Part shown: piece after piece, positions 46,801 to 57,719 of the stretch
Numbering within the stretch: the stretch's first letter is position 1
Layout of the letters: the number at the start of each line of letters is the position of its first letter
Assembly: GCA_037039925.1 (NCBI GenBank)
Contig: JAXRKP010000920.1
Location: 95,001-159,000 of the forward strand
Reading direction: 5' to 3'
DNA: 64,000 bases
Origin: Doris montereyensis
Taxonomy: Eukaryota > Mollusca > Gastropoda > Nudibranchia > Dorididae
Notes under the pieces: model-generated
The model's input: only the letters and a program-made list of their open reading frames with translations
Databases searched by the model: none
What the model was told of the DNA's origin: nothing
Program-made: the position numbers and the translations under genes

Positions 46801-48175
46801 TATTCAGACAGCGAGACTTTGAGCATGTATACTCTCCAGAACCATTTGCTACTCCACGACGACATCCTTCACACCAGACCCTGTCAGTAAATGTCCAGCC
46901 ACTCCAGACCCCGTCACTAAACGTTCTGCCACTCCAGACCCGTCAGTAAACGTCCAACCACACCGACCCCGCCAGTAAACGTTCAATCACACCGGACCCC
47001 GTCACCAAACGTCCAGCCACACCAGACCCCGCCAGTAGTAAATGTGCAGCCACACCAGACCCGTCAGTAGTAAATGTCCAGCCACACCAGACCCGTCAGT
47101 AGTAAATGTCCAGCCACACCAGACCCCGTCCAGTAGTAAACGTCCAGCCACACCAGACCCCGTCAGTAGTAAATGTCCAGCCACACCAGACCCCGTCCAG
47201 TAAACAACCAGCCCGAAAAGCTGCCTATATTCCAACAAAAGCTGCCGAATCCCTCCCTGGCCCCATTGCTGTTTTGTATTACAACCCTGAAGCCGCCATG
47301 CTTTATCATTGCAGTGAACACCATTCATGCTGTCAGCTCAATGCTGCTAATGCTGCTGCTAAAGTCACTAAAGTGGACAGTTGGACCCAGTGGGAGGATC
47401 CCTTGAAACTGCATTCTGAAATTCTTGCACAGTGTACTCCGAATTCACGTTCATTCAAAACTAGTGTGATAAAGTATGTCACAGTCGCAGGTGAGAGCAC
47501 AAATATCTCAAATGCCGTCTCCCAAGGAATGCAACGTCAAATCTACCGTCAGCCACCCTACATCAGAAAGTAGGTCAAATAAAGTCAAACGCTCTGACAT
47601 ATGTGACTATGAATTCAGACCTGACATCACCTCAAAAAAATTTGCAGGGAGGTTTAGCAATGATCAGTCATGATCCGGCTAGTCTTAGTCAGGGACATCC
47701 AATTGTGAGACCTACAAATCCACACTCTTCAAATTCACCAAGTAAAAGTACAAACAGTGAATCCTGTTTAGCTACTACACAGCCTGATTTCAGTCTTTCA
47801 TCGAACATGACAGCACTCAGCACTTTACCGATAGCTTCGGTCTCGTCTGGCAGTCATCAAAATGCCAATGTGAAAGCTCAGAGTTTTAATTATGGACCAT
47901 TTAGCATCCCTCACAGTCACAGTCAGTCACTTTCTATAAAATCAGGACAATCCCATCAGCGACTTGATAATGCACACTTTCTCATTAAAGACGGACATTT
48001 GTGGATAAGACCTTTAAATAGGACTGGTTGGAACAAAGTGGACAAGGATAAGTATGCTTTGGTCATTCAAACAACTAATGGAACGACATTTCTCATGCTT
48101 AAAGTAATTCAAGGAAACCAAACTTCGGCCAACGCGTATCTCGAACTTCCTGTACTAACGGCGTCTACGGGATAA
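43875..48175 (+). CDS. Large terminal exon of an unrecognised repeat-rich gene (possible divergent homeobox)
   Basis: The exon opens at acceptor TTCCATTCTCAG. The first residues, NMNIIQTWFRKQLKWKFSMK, resemble homeodomain helix 3 (TWFQN..KWK pattern), but the invariant Asn is replaced and one residue seems missing. Then follow NEKEMENRRVHEKDNERHD, about 20 repeats of 9 aa (LDEAPSVQN/LDEAPIMKK), and a long basic Ser-rich region (YESVIDSISDLPQTDQKNS ... PPEFAYYGFTATPDLRRP). Next come a duplicated 33-aa module, an acidic DSDSDNSDSDSES stretch, 10-aa VNVQPHQTPS repeats, a TKAAESLPGPIAVLYYNPEA block, and a final LIKDGHLWIRPLNRTGW block with TAA at 48173. Frame changes at several A-runs link the pieces. 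The upstream exons are not identified. A nuclear protein is likely from its basic and acidic composition. I do not recognise the family. Confidence 0.6.
44262..44805 (+). repeat. 27-bp coding minisatellite (9-aa units)
   Basis: About 20 units of AAATTTAGATGAGGCTCCCA plus seven bases. Two subtypes occur, GTGTGC/GTGTGAAC (SVQN/SVNN) and TTATGAAAAAG (IMKK). Several units carry deletions that change frame (44400-44690), as expected of slippage or of assembly error. Confidence 0.92.
46130..46325 (+). repeat. Direct duplication of a 99-bp coding module
   Basis: Two adjacent copies encode DKYKHLSPSQRAHLQNLWAM plus a basic tail. The DNA is nearly identical, so the duplication is recent. The module's heptad-free, basic character gives no clear function. 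Confidence 0.92.
46880..47205 (+). repeat. 30-bp coding minisatellite (10-aa units)
   Basis: About eleven units of GTAAACGTCCAGCCACACCA plus GACCCCGTCA, encoding VNVQPHQTPS. Some units have 3-base additions (AGTAGT) or lose a C, which shifts the frame. Confidence 0.93.
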
Positions 48176-48351
48176 AACTGCTGTTGCTTTACATGTTCCT
48201 TTCATGTGCCTCTTTTGGAATCGTTTCCTGACTGATGGTGATAGTCATTATTCAGCCCTGCTTTGTATGTTCATATTAATATCACTACATATTTTAGTTA
48301 AGTTTGCGTTGGCGTTATAGTATTGTATGTAGGCCTAATGTGTAGTGGCGT

Positions 48352-48650
48352 TTGATGGTCAACTGGTTAGCTTACCCAGTCTTGGGACCATGAGTTCCTG
48401 TGTTCAAATCCTAGCAATGCTAGGGCCAACGTTGTGTTCCTTTGAAAGACACTTAACACACATTTTACCCACTGGACCCAGGTGCAAATGAGTACCAGAA
48501 CCTGTGTAGGAGTAAAATTTTGTGATAAACTAACGTCTTGTCCGGGAGGATTATTATCACCTGTTTCGCTTTAATGCTACAGAAACGGGGATACGCTTCG
48601 ACTCTATGGGCTGTAAATGTAATTGTAATGGCCATGAAAGAACTTTGATT
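48352..48650 (+). mobile_element. tRNA-derived SINE, family B
   Basis: A tRNA-like head with TGATGGTCAACTGGTTAGC (A-box-like) and GTGTTCAAATCC (B-box-like) is followed by a body with GAAAGACACTTAACACACAT and a 3' part CTGTTTCGCTTTAATGCTAC, GGGGATACGCTTCGACTCTA. The same 3' part occurs inverted at 63940-64000. It sits in the presumed 3' flank of the repeat-rich gene. Confidence 0.8.
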
Positions 48651-49089
48651 TTAATGTATGTGTTGTTAATACTCATGTGTAATGTGTGTACATATATGTA
48701 ATTATTGTAATGTACATATTATAAATGTATATATTTTATAATGCATTCACTCAGGAAATGGCAGCTATAATGAGCATGCTGCTCATGGCTGGCATGCACA
48801 TTTTTTGTATGTGCAACACTGTCTGTTCATGTAGGCAATGTCAGCGTCATAATATGAGATGAGCGTATCGTCTCCTCTTACTCTTATTTTTTTGGTGTTG
48901 ATGGATGCTCTGTGTTGTGACTTGTTTCATTTTCATTTTCCAACTGCAGCAGTCGTCTTTTTCTTTTTGATAATTTACATTCATGTTACTCTCCTCCGTA
49001 TTTCGTTTGAACTTTGAGTGAGGTGACTGCTCATGGCACGAGTCAGATGATGCCGGTAGCTTCTTCATTCATTCTTTTTATGGCGTTCA

Positions 49090-49140
49090 TGTTTTTGTTT
49101 CCTCTTAATTTACCCTGAGAATTTGAGATTGTGGCGTGTG
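49090..49140 (+). repeat. Family C repeat, 3' fragment
   Basis: GTTTCCTCTTAATTTACCCT then GAGATTGTGGCG matches the conserved 3' half of the family. Confidence 0.55.
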
Positions 49141-49199
49141 ATTAGATACTGTAATAACTCCTGAAGCTGGCACATTCCTCTTGGTGGTGGGGGGGGGGG

Positions 49200-49513
49200 G
49201 AAGACTCAGTAGTCCAGAGGCAAACTGTCGGCCTCTCAACCAAAAGGTTGTGGGGTTTGAACCCGCCAACGGTTTAAAAATTTTCTCAAGTTTCTTGAGC
49301 AAAATCTACCCCACTGGTCCAGGTAGGTGGATCGACACCTAGTCCCATCAGAGATGGCCGATAAAAAGAAGGTCCCGTGTGCAGATCACAACACTCTGTG
49401 CACATTAAAGATCCCTTGGCTGTTTACAGGGCAGTCCGGGCAAGCAAGATTAAGAATCCTACCGAAACCCCCGAGACAACCTTCGTTGTGGATGTGGGTA
49501 AATCAAATAAAAA
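49200..49513 (+). mobile_element. SINE family A, copy 6, near full length
   Basis: Head GACTCAGTAGTCCAGAGGCA with CCTCTCAACCAAAAGGTTGT and the B-box-like GGGTTTGAACCC. The body has GGTGGATCGACACCTAGTCC, AAAGATCCCTTGGCTGTTTA and CCCCGAGACAACC. The tail is GGTAAATCAAATAAAA. A poly-G run precedes it. Confidence 0.88.
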
Positions 49514-49539
49514 AATTAAATCTTGGTGAGGGGAGTTTG

Positions 49540-49680
49540 TTTCAATTTCATTTTCCAATGAATTTGATAGGTCCCATTTATTCCCTTTTTACTTTTACCA
49601 TTTTGGACGTTTTTCAATTCATCTTGCTGCTTCCTCTGTCATCTCACTCAGATCACTGCAGATGGGACAAATTGTAGCGG
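49540..49680 (+). repeat. Family C repeat
   Basis: GATAGGTCCCATTTATTCCC, a T/C-rich middle, CATCTTGCTGCTTCCTCT and CAGATCACTGCAGATGGGA follow the family order. Confidence 0.65.
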
Positions 49681-50637
49681 CCTGATCATTTCCAGTCAGT
49701 ACCTCATCATCAAATTTTTCCCATCATCAAATCCACGTTGCCATTGAGGAAACTTTAAATTGTTACTTATCCTGATCATTACAATAAAAAGCCTTTGTAA
49801 TCTCAGTAACGAGCACTGACTCATCTAAACTGTAGTTGAGCTGTTTACTTTTTTTAAAAGGGTTTTTATTTATTATTGCTATCAACCAAACGGAAGATTT
49901 GATCTTCTTATGTTTATATTATATAATTGAAAACATGCATTTACATTATGATTTGATGTTGGGGTTTTTTAATTTTTTGTTTTTGTGTTGTTTTGACACT
50001 TTAAACAAGATCATTTCTGTTTACTACCATTGTATCATTAGATCTATATATCGACGGTGAAAGTCCCAAACCATGTGTAATACTTAAGTCAGTAACACTT
50101 TTTATTTTGCTTTTTTAACATTAAGAAGCCTGTATGCTTAGTCTAGTTAGGATTCCATGGCACAAGAACCAATAGATAATAACTATAGCAACCGTGTATC
50201 TCTATTGGGTCTAGTTTTTGACATTTGCAAACTGTGTATGTCTGTGAAAAAAGATAAAAAGCGCAGCATCATTTTCTTTGATTTACTCAAAACATCCTAA
50301 TTTAACGGATTTGGGCGGTTTGCGACTTTCGCCCTCGATATGATGTGAACTGCATCACTGATGATACTTTGACTACAGATTTCTTCTTTTCTTCAACGGT
50401 GGGCGGTTGACAGGTGCTAATGGTAGATCAAATATTTCCTACTGTACCAGTCTGTTATTAGTATTATGTTGCGCATTGAAGTTTGGATTTATTTTATACT
50501 ATATATCATTGTAATTGTAATGTAGATCTAAGTGTGAGTCTGTTTCCCAAAGACTGAAAAGATAAGCTAGCGATAGCATAAAATCTAACATTGTTGATAA
50601 CACCAACATTGAACAAACAAATAACACAAAGTAGAGA
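49681..50637. other. Non-coding AT-rich DNA
   Basis: No recognised gene or repeat. Frames 49836-50060 (+) and 50499-50705 (-) have no domain resemblance. Confidence 0.5.
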
Positions 50638-50850
50638 GAGATCAAACCAAAGCAGATGGCATAAAAACTAAGATAGAAATAAATCAATTGAGATGGTTTG
50701 GGCATGTAAACAAAATGAATGACAATAGAATAGTTAAATCAGTATACACACAGTGCTAAAGCCCAAGATAAAAGACCAAAAGGCAGACTTCGGAGAAAGT
50801 GGGAAGAAGATATAATATATATTGAAGCATAGAAATTTAACTTTTGACTT
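50638..50850 (+). pseudogene. Short LINE 3' fragment
   Basis: GAGATCAAACCAAAGCAGAT to GGGAAGAAGATATAA matches the C-terminal coding part (RWFGHVN...AKSVYSAKAQ) of the APE-type LINE. Truncated at both ends. Confidence 0.88.
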
Positions 50851-50854
50851 ATAT

Positions 50855-50935
50855 TTCATCTTGCCGTTTCCTCTTAATTCACCCTGAGATTACTGCAATG
50901 GTGGACGGGGTAAATTTCAAATAGACAAACATAAC
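50855..50935 (+). repeat. Family C repeat, 3' part
   Basis: CATCTTGCCGTTTCCTCTTA and ATTCACCCTGAGATTACTG with GGTGGACGGGGTAAATTTCA. Confidence 0.75.
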
Positions 50936-51104
50936 ATTTATTTTATGGCCATTTTTTGTTCACATTTAAGTCACTTTGTTAGGATCTAATCTTACATAAT
51001 TAATATATTAATTATTCAGTCATGCCTTGCTGATTACACTTTGTATTGTAATTTTGCTTTTTAAATTGTTATTCTCTATGAAGGTATGGGAGTAGTTACT
51101 TGTA

Positions 51105-51355
51105 GTGGTAGGTTCTATTTTCTCTTTTCTCTCCTTGACTTTCTTCAGTTTCACTGTCGCATGTCTTTCTTTCATCTTGCTATTTCTTTTTAATTCTCCC
51201 TGAGATCATCACATATGGCGGGCGGTTGGCGGGACCTGCTGGTAGGTCCTACTTCGTTCCTTTTACTCTTTCATTTATCTTCAATCTTGCTGTTTCCTCT
51301 TAATTCACCCTGAGATCACCACAATGGTGGACAGGGTGAATGTCAATTAAACTCA
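51105..51355 (+). repeat. Family C repeat, two copies in tandem
   Basis: A first copy (51105-51225) and a second (51215-51355) each have GGTAGG..CTA, CATCTTGCT, CCTGAGATCA and a GGTGG/GGCGGGC end. The second begins inside the GGCGGTTGGCGGGACCTGCT that follows the first. Confidence 0.8.
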
Positions 51356-51591
51356 AGTAAGGGGAAAAATCACCACAAATGGCGGGCAACATATTGCAAT
51401 GAATTCAATCATTTATAATTTAGCTTGGTTTTTTTTTTTGGGGGGGGGTTACATTTGTTTGAGTGTGAATACGATACATGTACTTGAATGGTTTGCTGAT
51501 TCATTTTAGGAATTGTTTGTTGTTTTTTTTACTGGACGTAATTGTTTTAATTTTGCATTGTTCAACATTATTTTTGTACACATGCGTTCTG

Positions 51592-51990
51592 CCGTTATCA
51601 AATGAAGTGCCGTGTGTGCAGCCGGACTAGATCTCTTCGTTTAGCCACAATCAAGAAAAGCATGTTTTGGTCTCTAAAATATATATACATGTATATACTA
51701 CACTCAAATACCAAACTCAAATACCAAACTCAAATACCAAACTACTGCCTCGTGACATAGTTGTTTTCAAATATAACAGGTAACCATTTGGCCGTAGTGG
51801 ATTACATGATATACTGCTTACTGCACTCCGTTTGAAAATGTAGGGCCAAAATCCACCGGTCATTATCAAATGAACTGCCGAATCCGTAGGTCTCAGCTCG
51901 ATAGACACATATGGCGCTCTTCCTGGCTGAGAAATCCCTCGCGATTATAATTTGAAGTGCCGTATACGCAATCGTCGCTGATGACCATGT
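51592..51990. repeat. Cluster of TTATCAAATGAAxTGCCG words
   Basis: GTTATCAAATGAAGTGCCG (51594), ATTATCAAATGAACTGCCG (51863) and ATAATTTGAAGTGCCGTATA (51947). The same word in inverted orientation forms the 32-bp array at 56.5 kb and the block at 56980. These may be transposon ends. A 14-bp triplication (CAAATACCAAACT) lies at 51704-51743. Confidence 0.6.
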
Positions 51991-52194
51991 GGGGAGACTC
52001 GGTTTTCACACTAAGCTGTTATGAATTCATCAGCTTTGATGGACAGTGTGTTATGTAACTATTCATTAATCCTTTTTTCACCTACAACTTAGCTACGGGT
52101 GTACTACACTATTGGTTTTCGGTATGAAAATCTCTCCTTGGGCTCCTCAATTTTGTTAAAACTCACATGTAACTGTTAAAACTGTGTAACTAGG

Positions 52195-55100
52195 CTGTCA
52201 AAACCGAAGTTGAAATATTTCTTCCAGTCTTTCTTTCTTTCTTTATCAGTTCCCATTCTACCTTTCGGTGTATGGGTTCAGATGCTCGAGATGATCTTTT
52301 TCCAGGATGCCCTGTCCTGGCATTTTCTGTTTCCTTCCAAAAAGTTAAATTTCTATGCTTCAATGCCTCTTTTATATCTTCTTCCCACCTTCTCCGAGGT
52401 CTGCCTTTTGGTCTTTTACCTTGGGCTTTAGCACTGTATACTGATTTAGCTATTCTATTGTCATTTATTCTGTTTACATGCCCAAACCATCTCAATTGAT
52501 TTGTTTCTATCTTAGTTTTTATGCCATCTTCTTTGGTTTGATCTCTTCTCTTATTGTCGTGTTTCTGATTGTCTCGTTTAGTTTTCCCTACCACTCTTCT
52601 TAGATATTTCATTTCAGCTGCCTGTACTCTACTGTATACTCTACTGTCTAAAGTCCATGTTTGGCTGCCATAGAGGAGAGTAAGACAATAAACGGTGTTA
52701 TGTTATATACTGCCATTTTGGTTTTTGTTGACAATTCTTGCTTACAATGCCTTTCCTAGATGGTTATATATTGCACTTGCCTTTTTGATTCTCTGGCTGA
52801 TTTCTTCTCTTAGTTTTCCCTCTGAGTTAAGCATTACTCCTAGGTAATTGTAGCTTTGAACTTGTTCTAAATACTCCCTGCCCAATTTAAGATTTTGTGT
52901 TTTTGCTCCCCTAGTTACTAGCATTGTATTGTTTTGGTTTTCTTTGCATTTACTCTCATTTCTCTTTTATTTAATTCATTGTTCATAATGTTGATATTCG
53001 ACTGAAGGTCACTTTCTGATTTTCCAAACAGAACTAAATCATCGGCAAATGAAAGCATTGATACATTTACTGGTTTGAGCTTTCCACATACCTACATTCA
53101 TTGTCTTCATTTTTGAGGATGCTTTGCGACTGAATCCATAAATGTGATAAACAAAAGAGGACTTAAGATACAACCCTGTCTTACTCCTACATCTACATCA
53201 AATTCTTCTGATACATTTCCAGCTACTCTCACTGCACATGTTGGTTTATTGTAAAAACTTTTAATGGCTTCTATTAAATTTTGCTCTACATCGTGTTCTT
53301 TTAAGGAATGCCATAGTTCGTCCCTCCTCAGTCACAGTGTCAAATGCCTTTTCTAAGTCAATAAAACACAGGTGCAAGTGCAAGTCAAGGTTTCTCTCAA
53401 ATTTTTTTTTTCTATTATTTGCCTTATTCTAAATATGTGGTCTTGTACACTTCTTCCTGGTCTAAATCCCCTCTGATGCTCTTCAATCTGATCCTCTACT
53501 CTTTTTCTTAGTCTCATTTCCAGTATCCTGGCATATACTTTTCCTGGAACGCTAAGCAGTGATATCCCTCTATAGTTTGAGCATTCCATAGTTGTTCCTT
53601 TCTTATGTATTGTTACTACTGTTCCCTTTTTCCAGTCGTTTGACACCTGTTTTGACTTCCATGCTTGTTGGCATATTACATGTAGTAGTTTGTTTGCCTC
53701 TCTCCCTTGGTTTTTAATCATTTCTGGATAAACTTGATCTGCTCCTGGGGCTTTTCCTAATTTCACTTGTCTTATAGCTGTTTGGATTTCTTCCATTGAT
53801 ATAATTATATCTTCAGCTATCTCCTCTGGATTACTTGACACTCTTACTTATTGATCTTTACTCCTTGTTTCATATATTCTGGAGGGATTATGTAATTGTT
53901 GAAAATACTTTCTCCACGTTCCCATGATTTCGATGTCTTCTTTCATTATCTCTCCTTTGGCGTTTTAATTGGTCGTATTGGGCATGCTTTAGTCTTTCTC
54001 ATGCTCTTCATTGCCCCCCGAACAGCTTTTGATTTCCTTGATAGCTTTCTTGGAGTCTTTGTCCAAACTCTTCCCACTGTTCCTGTTTGGCTTTCCTCAC
54101 TTCCTCTTTGGCGATAGTTCTTTTATTCACGTAATCTATCCTATCGTCTGGTCTCTTTGTTTGCAAGTATTTCTTCCAGGTATCCTTCTTTTCTTTGATC
54201 TTAGTCTTGACATTTTCATGCCACCATGCTGTTCTTTTCCTATCTCCTTTAATTTGTTTCCTACCACAGACCTCTTCAGTACAACTGTGGAGTGTTTTTT
54301 ACAGCTGTCACTTTTCTTCTATTGTGCTATCATTCAGATCCATCTGTCTTTCACTGATAAATCTTTTATCCTAGATTGATATACCTGTTTTACTACTGGT
54401 TTATTTAATTCCTCTATTTTGAGTTTAGTAGCTTTCTTCTCTTTCCTTTTCTGTTTGTTTTCCTCAGTCAGTAATCTCATTTTGGCAATCACTAAGTGAT
54501 GATCACTAAATATTTCTGCTCCTCTGTTTACTCTTGCATCCAATGTACTGTAAAAAAGGGAGCTGCTAACTATTATGTAGTCTATCATTGACTTTTCACA
54601 CCTGTCTTCATTTACTCTTGTATATTTGTGGATATCTTTATGAGGAAAAAAAGGTGTTGGCTATTTTCATGTTATTATTGTTATTCTTTAGGCAAAATTC
54701 TATGAGTCTCTCTCCATTTGGAGAAGTTATTGTCTCTCCTTTACCTATTACTCCTCCTGAAGTTTCTACATTGTTGCCTACTCTAGCGTTTAAATCTACT
54801 TAAAGCATTAGTTCCTGTTTGGATTTAAGATTCTCTACAGCCATTTGTAAATCATTTTCGAAGATATCTTTTTCTTCTATAAGTCTTCGTTTTGTCCATA
54901 TGCTATTAATAATTTAATTTCTCTTCCTTTTGGTTTAATATTTACCTCTTATAGCCGTGGGCTTATAAATTTCCAACTTTCTAGTAGCTTTTCATGCCTT
55001 TTATGCACTAGGAGGCCTACTCCTGCTCTAGATCTATCTTTGACATCTACTCCTGAGAAGATCAAAATATGATTCGGTCCTACATTTTCTATTCCTTGTG

Positions 55101-55700
55101 CTTTTTCTTTGTTTCTGTAATGGCCAAAATATCTACTTTGAATTTTTCCATTTCTTCATCTAATTCTAACTCTTTTCCATTTATTACCCTAACGTTCCAT
55201 GTTCCAAAAATCACAGTCCGTGTTCGTTTCAAGTTCGTCTTCCAAAGATCAAGCCGGTTATATTTCTTTTACTTCTCTGAATCAGGTTGTTTTGGATAAA
55301 CGGGATTAGCCCACTGTACCCTAGGTAGATGGTGGGGCTGCAACCTTGAGGCCCCTACCAGGCCTTGTTATTTTCTGTCAGTGTTAACTCCCTTAGCCTT
55401 TAGTCATTCAAGACCAGCCTGCAAGGCAGCATGTTGTTATTTTTTGTCAGGGTTAACTTCCTTAACCTTTAGTCATTCAAGACCAGCCTGCAAGGCAGCA
55501 GGTTGTTATTTTCTGTCAGGGTTAACTCCCTGAGCCTTTGGTCATTCAAGACCAGCCTGCAAGGCAGCAGGTTGTTTTCTGTCAGGGTTAACTCCCTTAG
55601 CCTTTGGTCAACCAAGACCTGCCTGCAAGGCAGCAGGAGACTCGTGGAGGTGGGATCATCTAGCTCCCCTCTACAGGTGCTTACCTGTCCACTGCCCGAT
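52195..55700 (-). mobile_element. APE-type LINE, near full length, second copy
   Basis: Reads from about 55700 (GCAGTGGACAGGTAAGCACC) down to 52200 with the same organisation as the copy at 37436-40850. Its 5' UTR monomers at 55345-55640 number four to five. The 3' end runs into a TTTCTT-rich tail (52226-52245). Confidence 0.9.
52215..55215 (-). pseudogene. LINE polyprotein, second copy
   Basis: The endonuclease begins at about 55215 (TVIFGTWNVR-type, then EMEKFKVDILAITET). AEIFSDHHLVIAKMRLLTEE is at 54588-54334. The RT part has KLGKAPGADQVYPEMIKNQG, TTMECSNYRGISLLSVPGKV and GFRPGRSVQDHIFRIRQI at 53841-53353. The FADDLVLFG site is near 53045. The tail [19 protein letters not shown] to GRPRRRWEEDIKEALKHRN is at 52612-52190, better preserved than in the + copy. 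Frame breaks are still present. Confidence 0.9.
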
Positions 55701-56530
55701 TTCTACTAGTATGCCTTGTAATATACCATTGGCAAGAATTTTTTTATCAGAAGCACATTGATACCAAGATCATCTTTATTACAATAGCAGGTTTGTGGGG
55801 CAACCTGGTGAAAAAAATGATGCGAAAAACTTGAAAATGGCTGAGGTTGTAGAAATTCGAGTGTTGGAGTTAAGCTATAAAAAAATTCAGAAGTGTCAAT
55901 TTTTTTTATTTGGAATGGTAAACACATTGAGGTGTCCTGAAAGACTAAAATGAGTGTTTTACAACAAAATGTCTAAAATTTAAAAATTTTTAAATTTTAA
56001 AACAAAAAATATCATTTGCAGTCCGTTTTAGAAGATATTGATATGACTTTATTTTGAAATAAGTATTTGTTTATGTCATACGTATAGTCAAGAGCTTAAA
56101 ATGGTCTCTCTTTCTTTCTCTCTCCTCCCCCTCTCTCTTTCTCCCCCTCCTCCCCTCTCCATCTCTCTCTTGTGTAAACGGGAATTTTTAAATAGTCCAA
56201 TTGATTCATAAAACTAAGGATGCTTTACATAAACAAAAAATCAAGATGAATTTAGTCAATCATAAAATATATTTTGCAACGGAATCAAACTAAGAAGTGT
56301 CGGGTAAGGGCGTTAATCGTTTGTATTGTTAATTGTAATTAACTCCTCAAATCTGATTCTGTTCAATAAGATTGACCCACCCACTTGACTAACATAACTC
56401 GATAGACGAAAGACATTAACCTACCCGTGAGGCCAATCACCGTTTTGCTTTATAAGACTGTTTCACTGTTACTCAGTGTTACGTCTTTCTTTCCTGATTA
56501 ACCGACGTGGTGAATGGTCAGCTCGACATA
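55701..56530. other. Unassigned DNA with a CT-rich tract
   Basis: CT-rich run at 56107-56170. No recognised gene or mobile element. Confidence 0.5.
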
Positions 56531-56544
56531 TGGCGCTTCATTTG

Positions 56545-56835
56545 TAACCGAAACACATATACCGCAGTTCATTTGTAATCGAGGCACAGATACAGCAGTT
56601 CATTTGATAATCGAGGCACAGATACAGCAGTTCATTTGATAATCGAGGCACAGATACAGCAGTTCATTTGATAATCGAGGCACAGATACAGCAGTTCATT
56701 TGATAATCGAGGCACAGATACAGCAGTTCATTTGATAATCGATGCACAGATACAGCAGTTCATTTGATAATCGAGGCACAGATACAGCAGTTCATTTGAT
56801 AATCGGCGGATATGGCAGTTCGTTTGGTAACGAGG
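56545..56835. repeat. 32-bp minisatellite, about 9 copies
   Basis: The unit is CAGTTCATTTGATAATCGAG plus GCACAGATACAG. The central copies are nearly identical. The edge copies diverge and blend into the same motif at 56800 and 56980. Confidence 0.95.
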
Positions 56836-56974
56836 CGTGCACAATACGGATACAGCATGCTTTGAAATTTAAATTGCTCATATTTCTCTTGGGTTTTTAA
56901 ATTTTGCTGACATTGGTAGATTAATTAGGGCACAAATATCGGAAAATGTCAAAAAGTAAATTTGTCAAAATTTT

Positions 56975-57008
56975 GACGTATGCAGCACTTCATTTGATAA
57001 CGGCCGCG
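56975..57008. repeat. Inverted partner of the 51.6-kb repeat word
   Basis: GCAGCACTTCATTTGATAACGGCCG is the reverse complement of the 51594 word (GTTATCAAATGAAGTGC). The second LINE copy and the 32-bp array lie between the two. Confidence 0.65.
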
Positions 57009-57165
57009 GTGTCATCTGTTGGCGGTTGCCAAGTGCTGCTGGTACTACATATTTTCTTCCACTCTTTTACTTGTCTGTGATCTTTTTGTTTCCTCTCAAT
57101 TCACCCACCCTGAAATCACTGTATATGGTGGATAGGGTAAATTTCAATAAAATTAACGAATCAAA
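57005..57165 (+). repeat. Family C repeat
   Basis: GGCGGTTGCCAAGTGCTGCT, a T/C-rich centre, CTCAATTCACCCACCCTGAA and GGTGGATAGGGTAAATTTCA with an AATAAAATTAACG tail. It starts where the inverted word at 56980 ends. Confidence 0.8.
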
Positions 57166-57319
57166 CAAGTTTTTAATCTTGACTTTGATGCTAGAGTCTG
57201 CATTGCATGTAAGTTGTATTTGTATACTGTTATAATGTTATTAATGCTATGTTTACTTTTATGTGTCCAAAAATGTTGTCATAGTCATGCCCTGTACGAC
57301 TCATTACTCATTCATGTTG

Positions 57320-57465
57320 GCATATGGGTGACTAGCGGGAGATGCTGGTAGGTCCTACTTTCTGTTCATTTCACTTTTACTCATCCTTGGTCTTGCTTTT
57401 TCCGTTACTTCACCCTGAGATCACTACACATGGGAGACAGAGGAAATTTGAATGAAACTTGTTTG
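57320..57465 (+). repeat. Family C repeat
   Basis: GCGGGAGATGCTGGTAGGTC through CATCCTTGGTCTTGCTT, CTTCACCCTGAGATCACTA and GGGAGACAGAGGAAATTTGA. A further partial copy may lie at 57640-57715. Confidence 0.78.
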
Positions 57466-57719
57466 TGTAGTAGTAGAGTGTTGTTAGTGTTAGTGTTATT
57501 TTTAAAAAGGTTGCCTCCTTTTCCACTAGTGAATAGTGAATAAAATGAACAAGAAATTCATTATTTTTTTTTCTATTCTGATGTATGTTGTGTAGCTGTA
57601 GGCGTTTAAGAATAAGAGCTTGTTTCTAGTGAGTGGGTCATACTGTACAACTTTCCAATCCATTCACTATTTCACACATGTATCTCCTTTTCTTTCATCT
57701 TGCTGTTTGAAGTCGTTCT

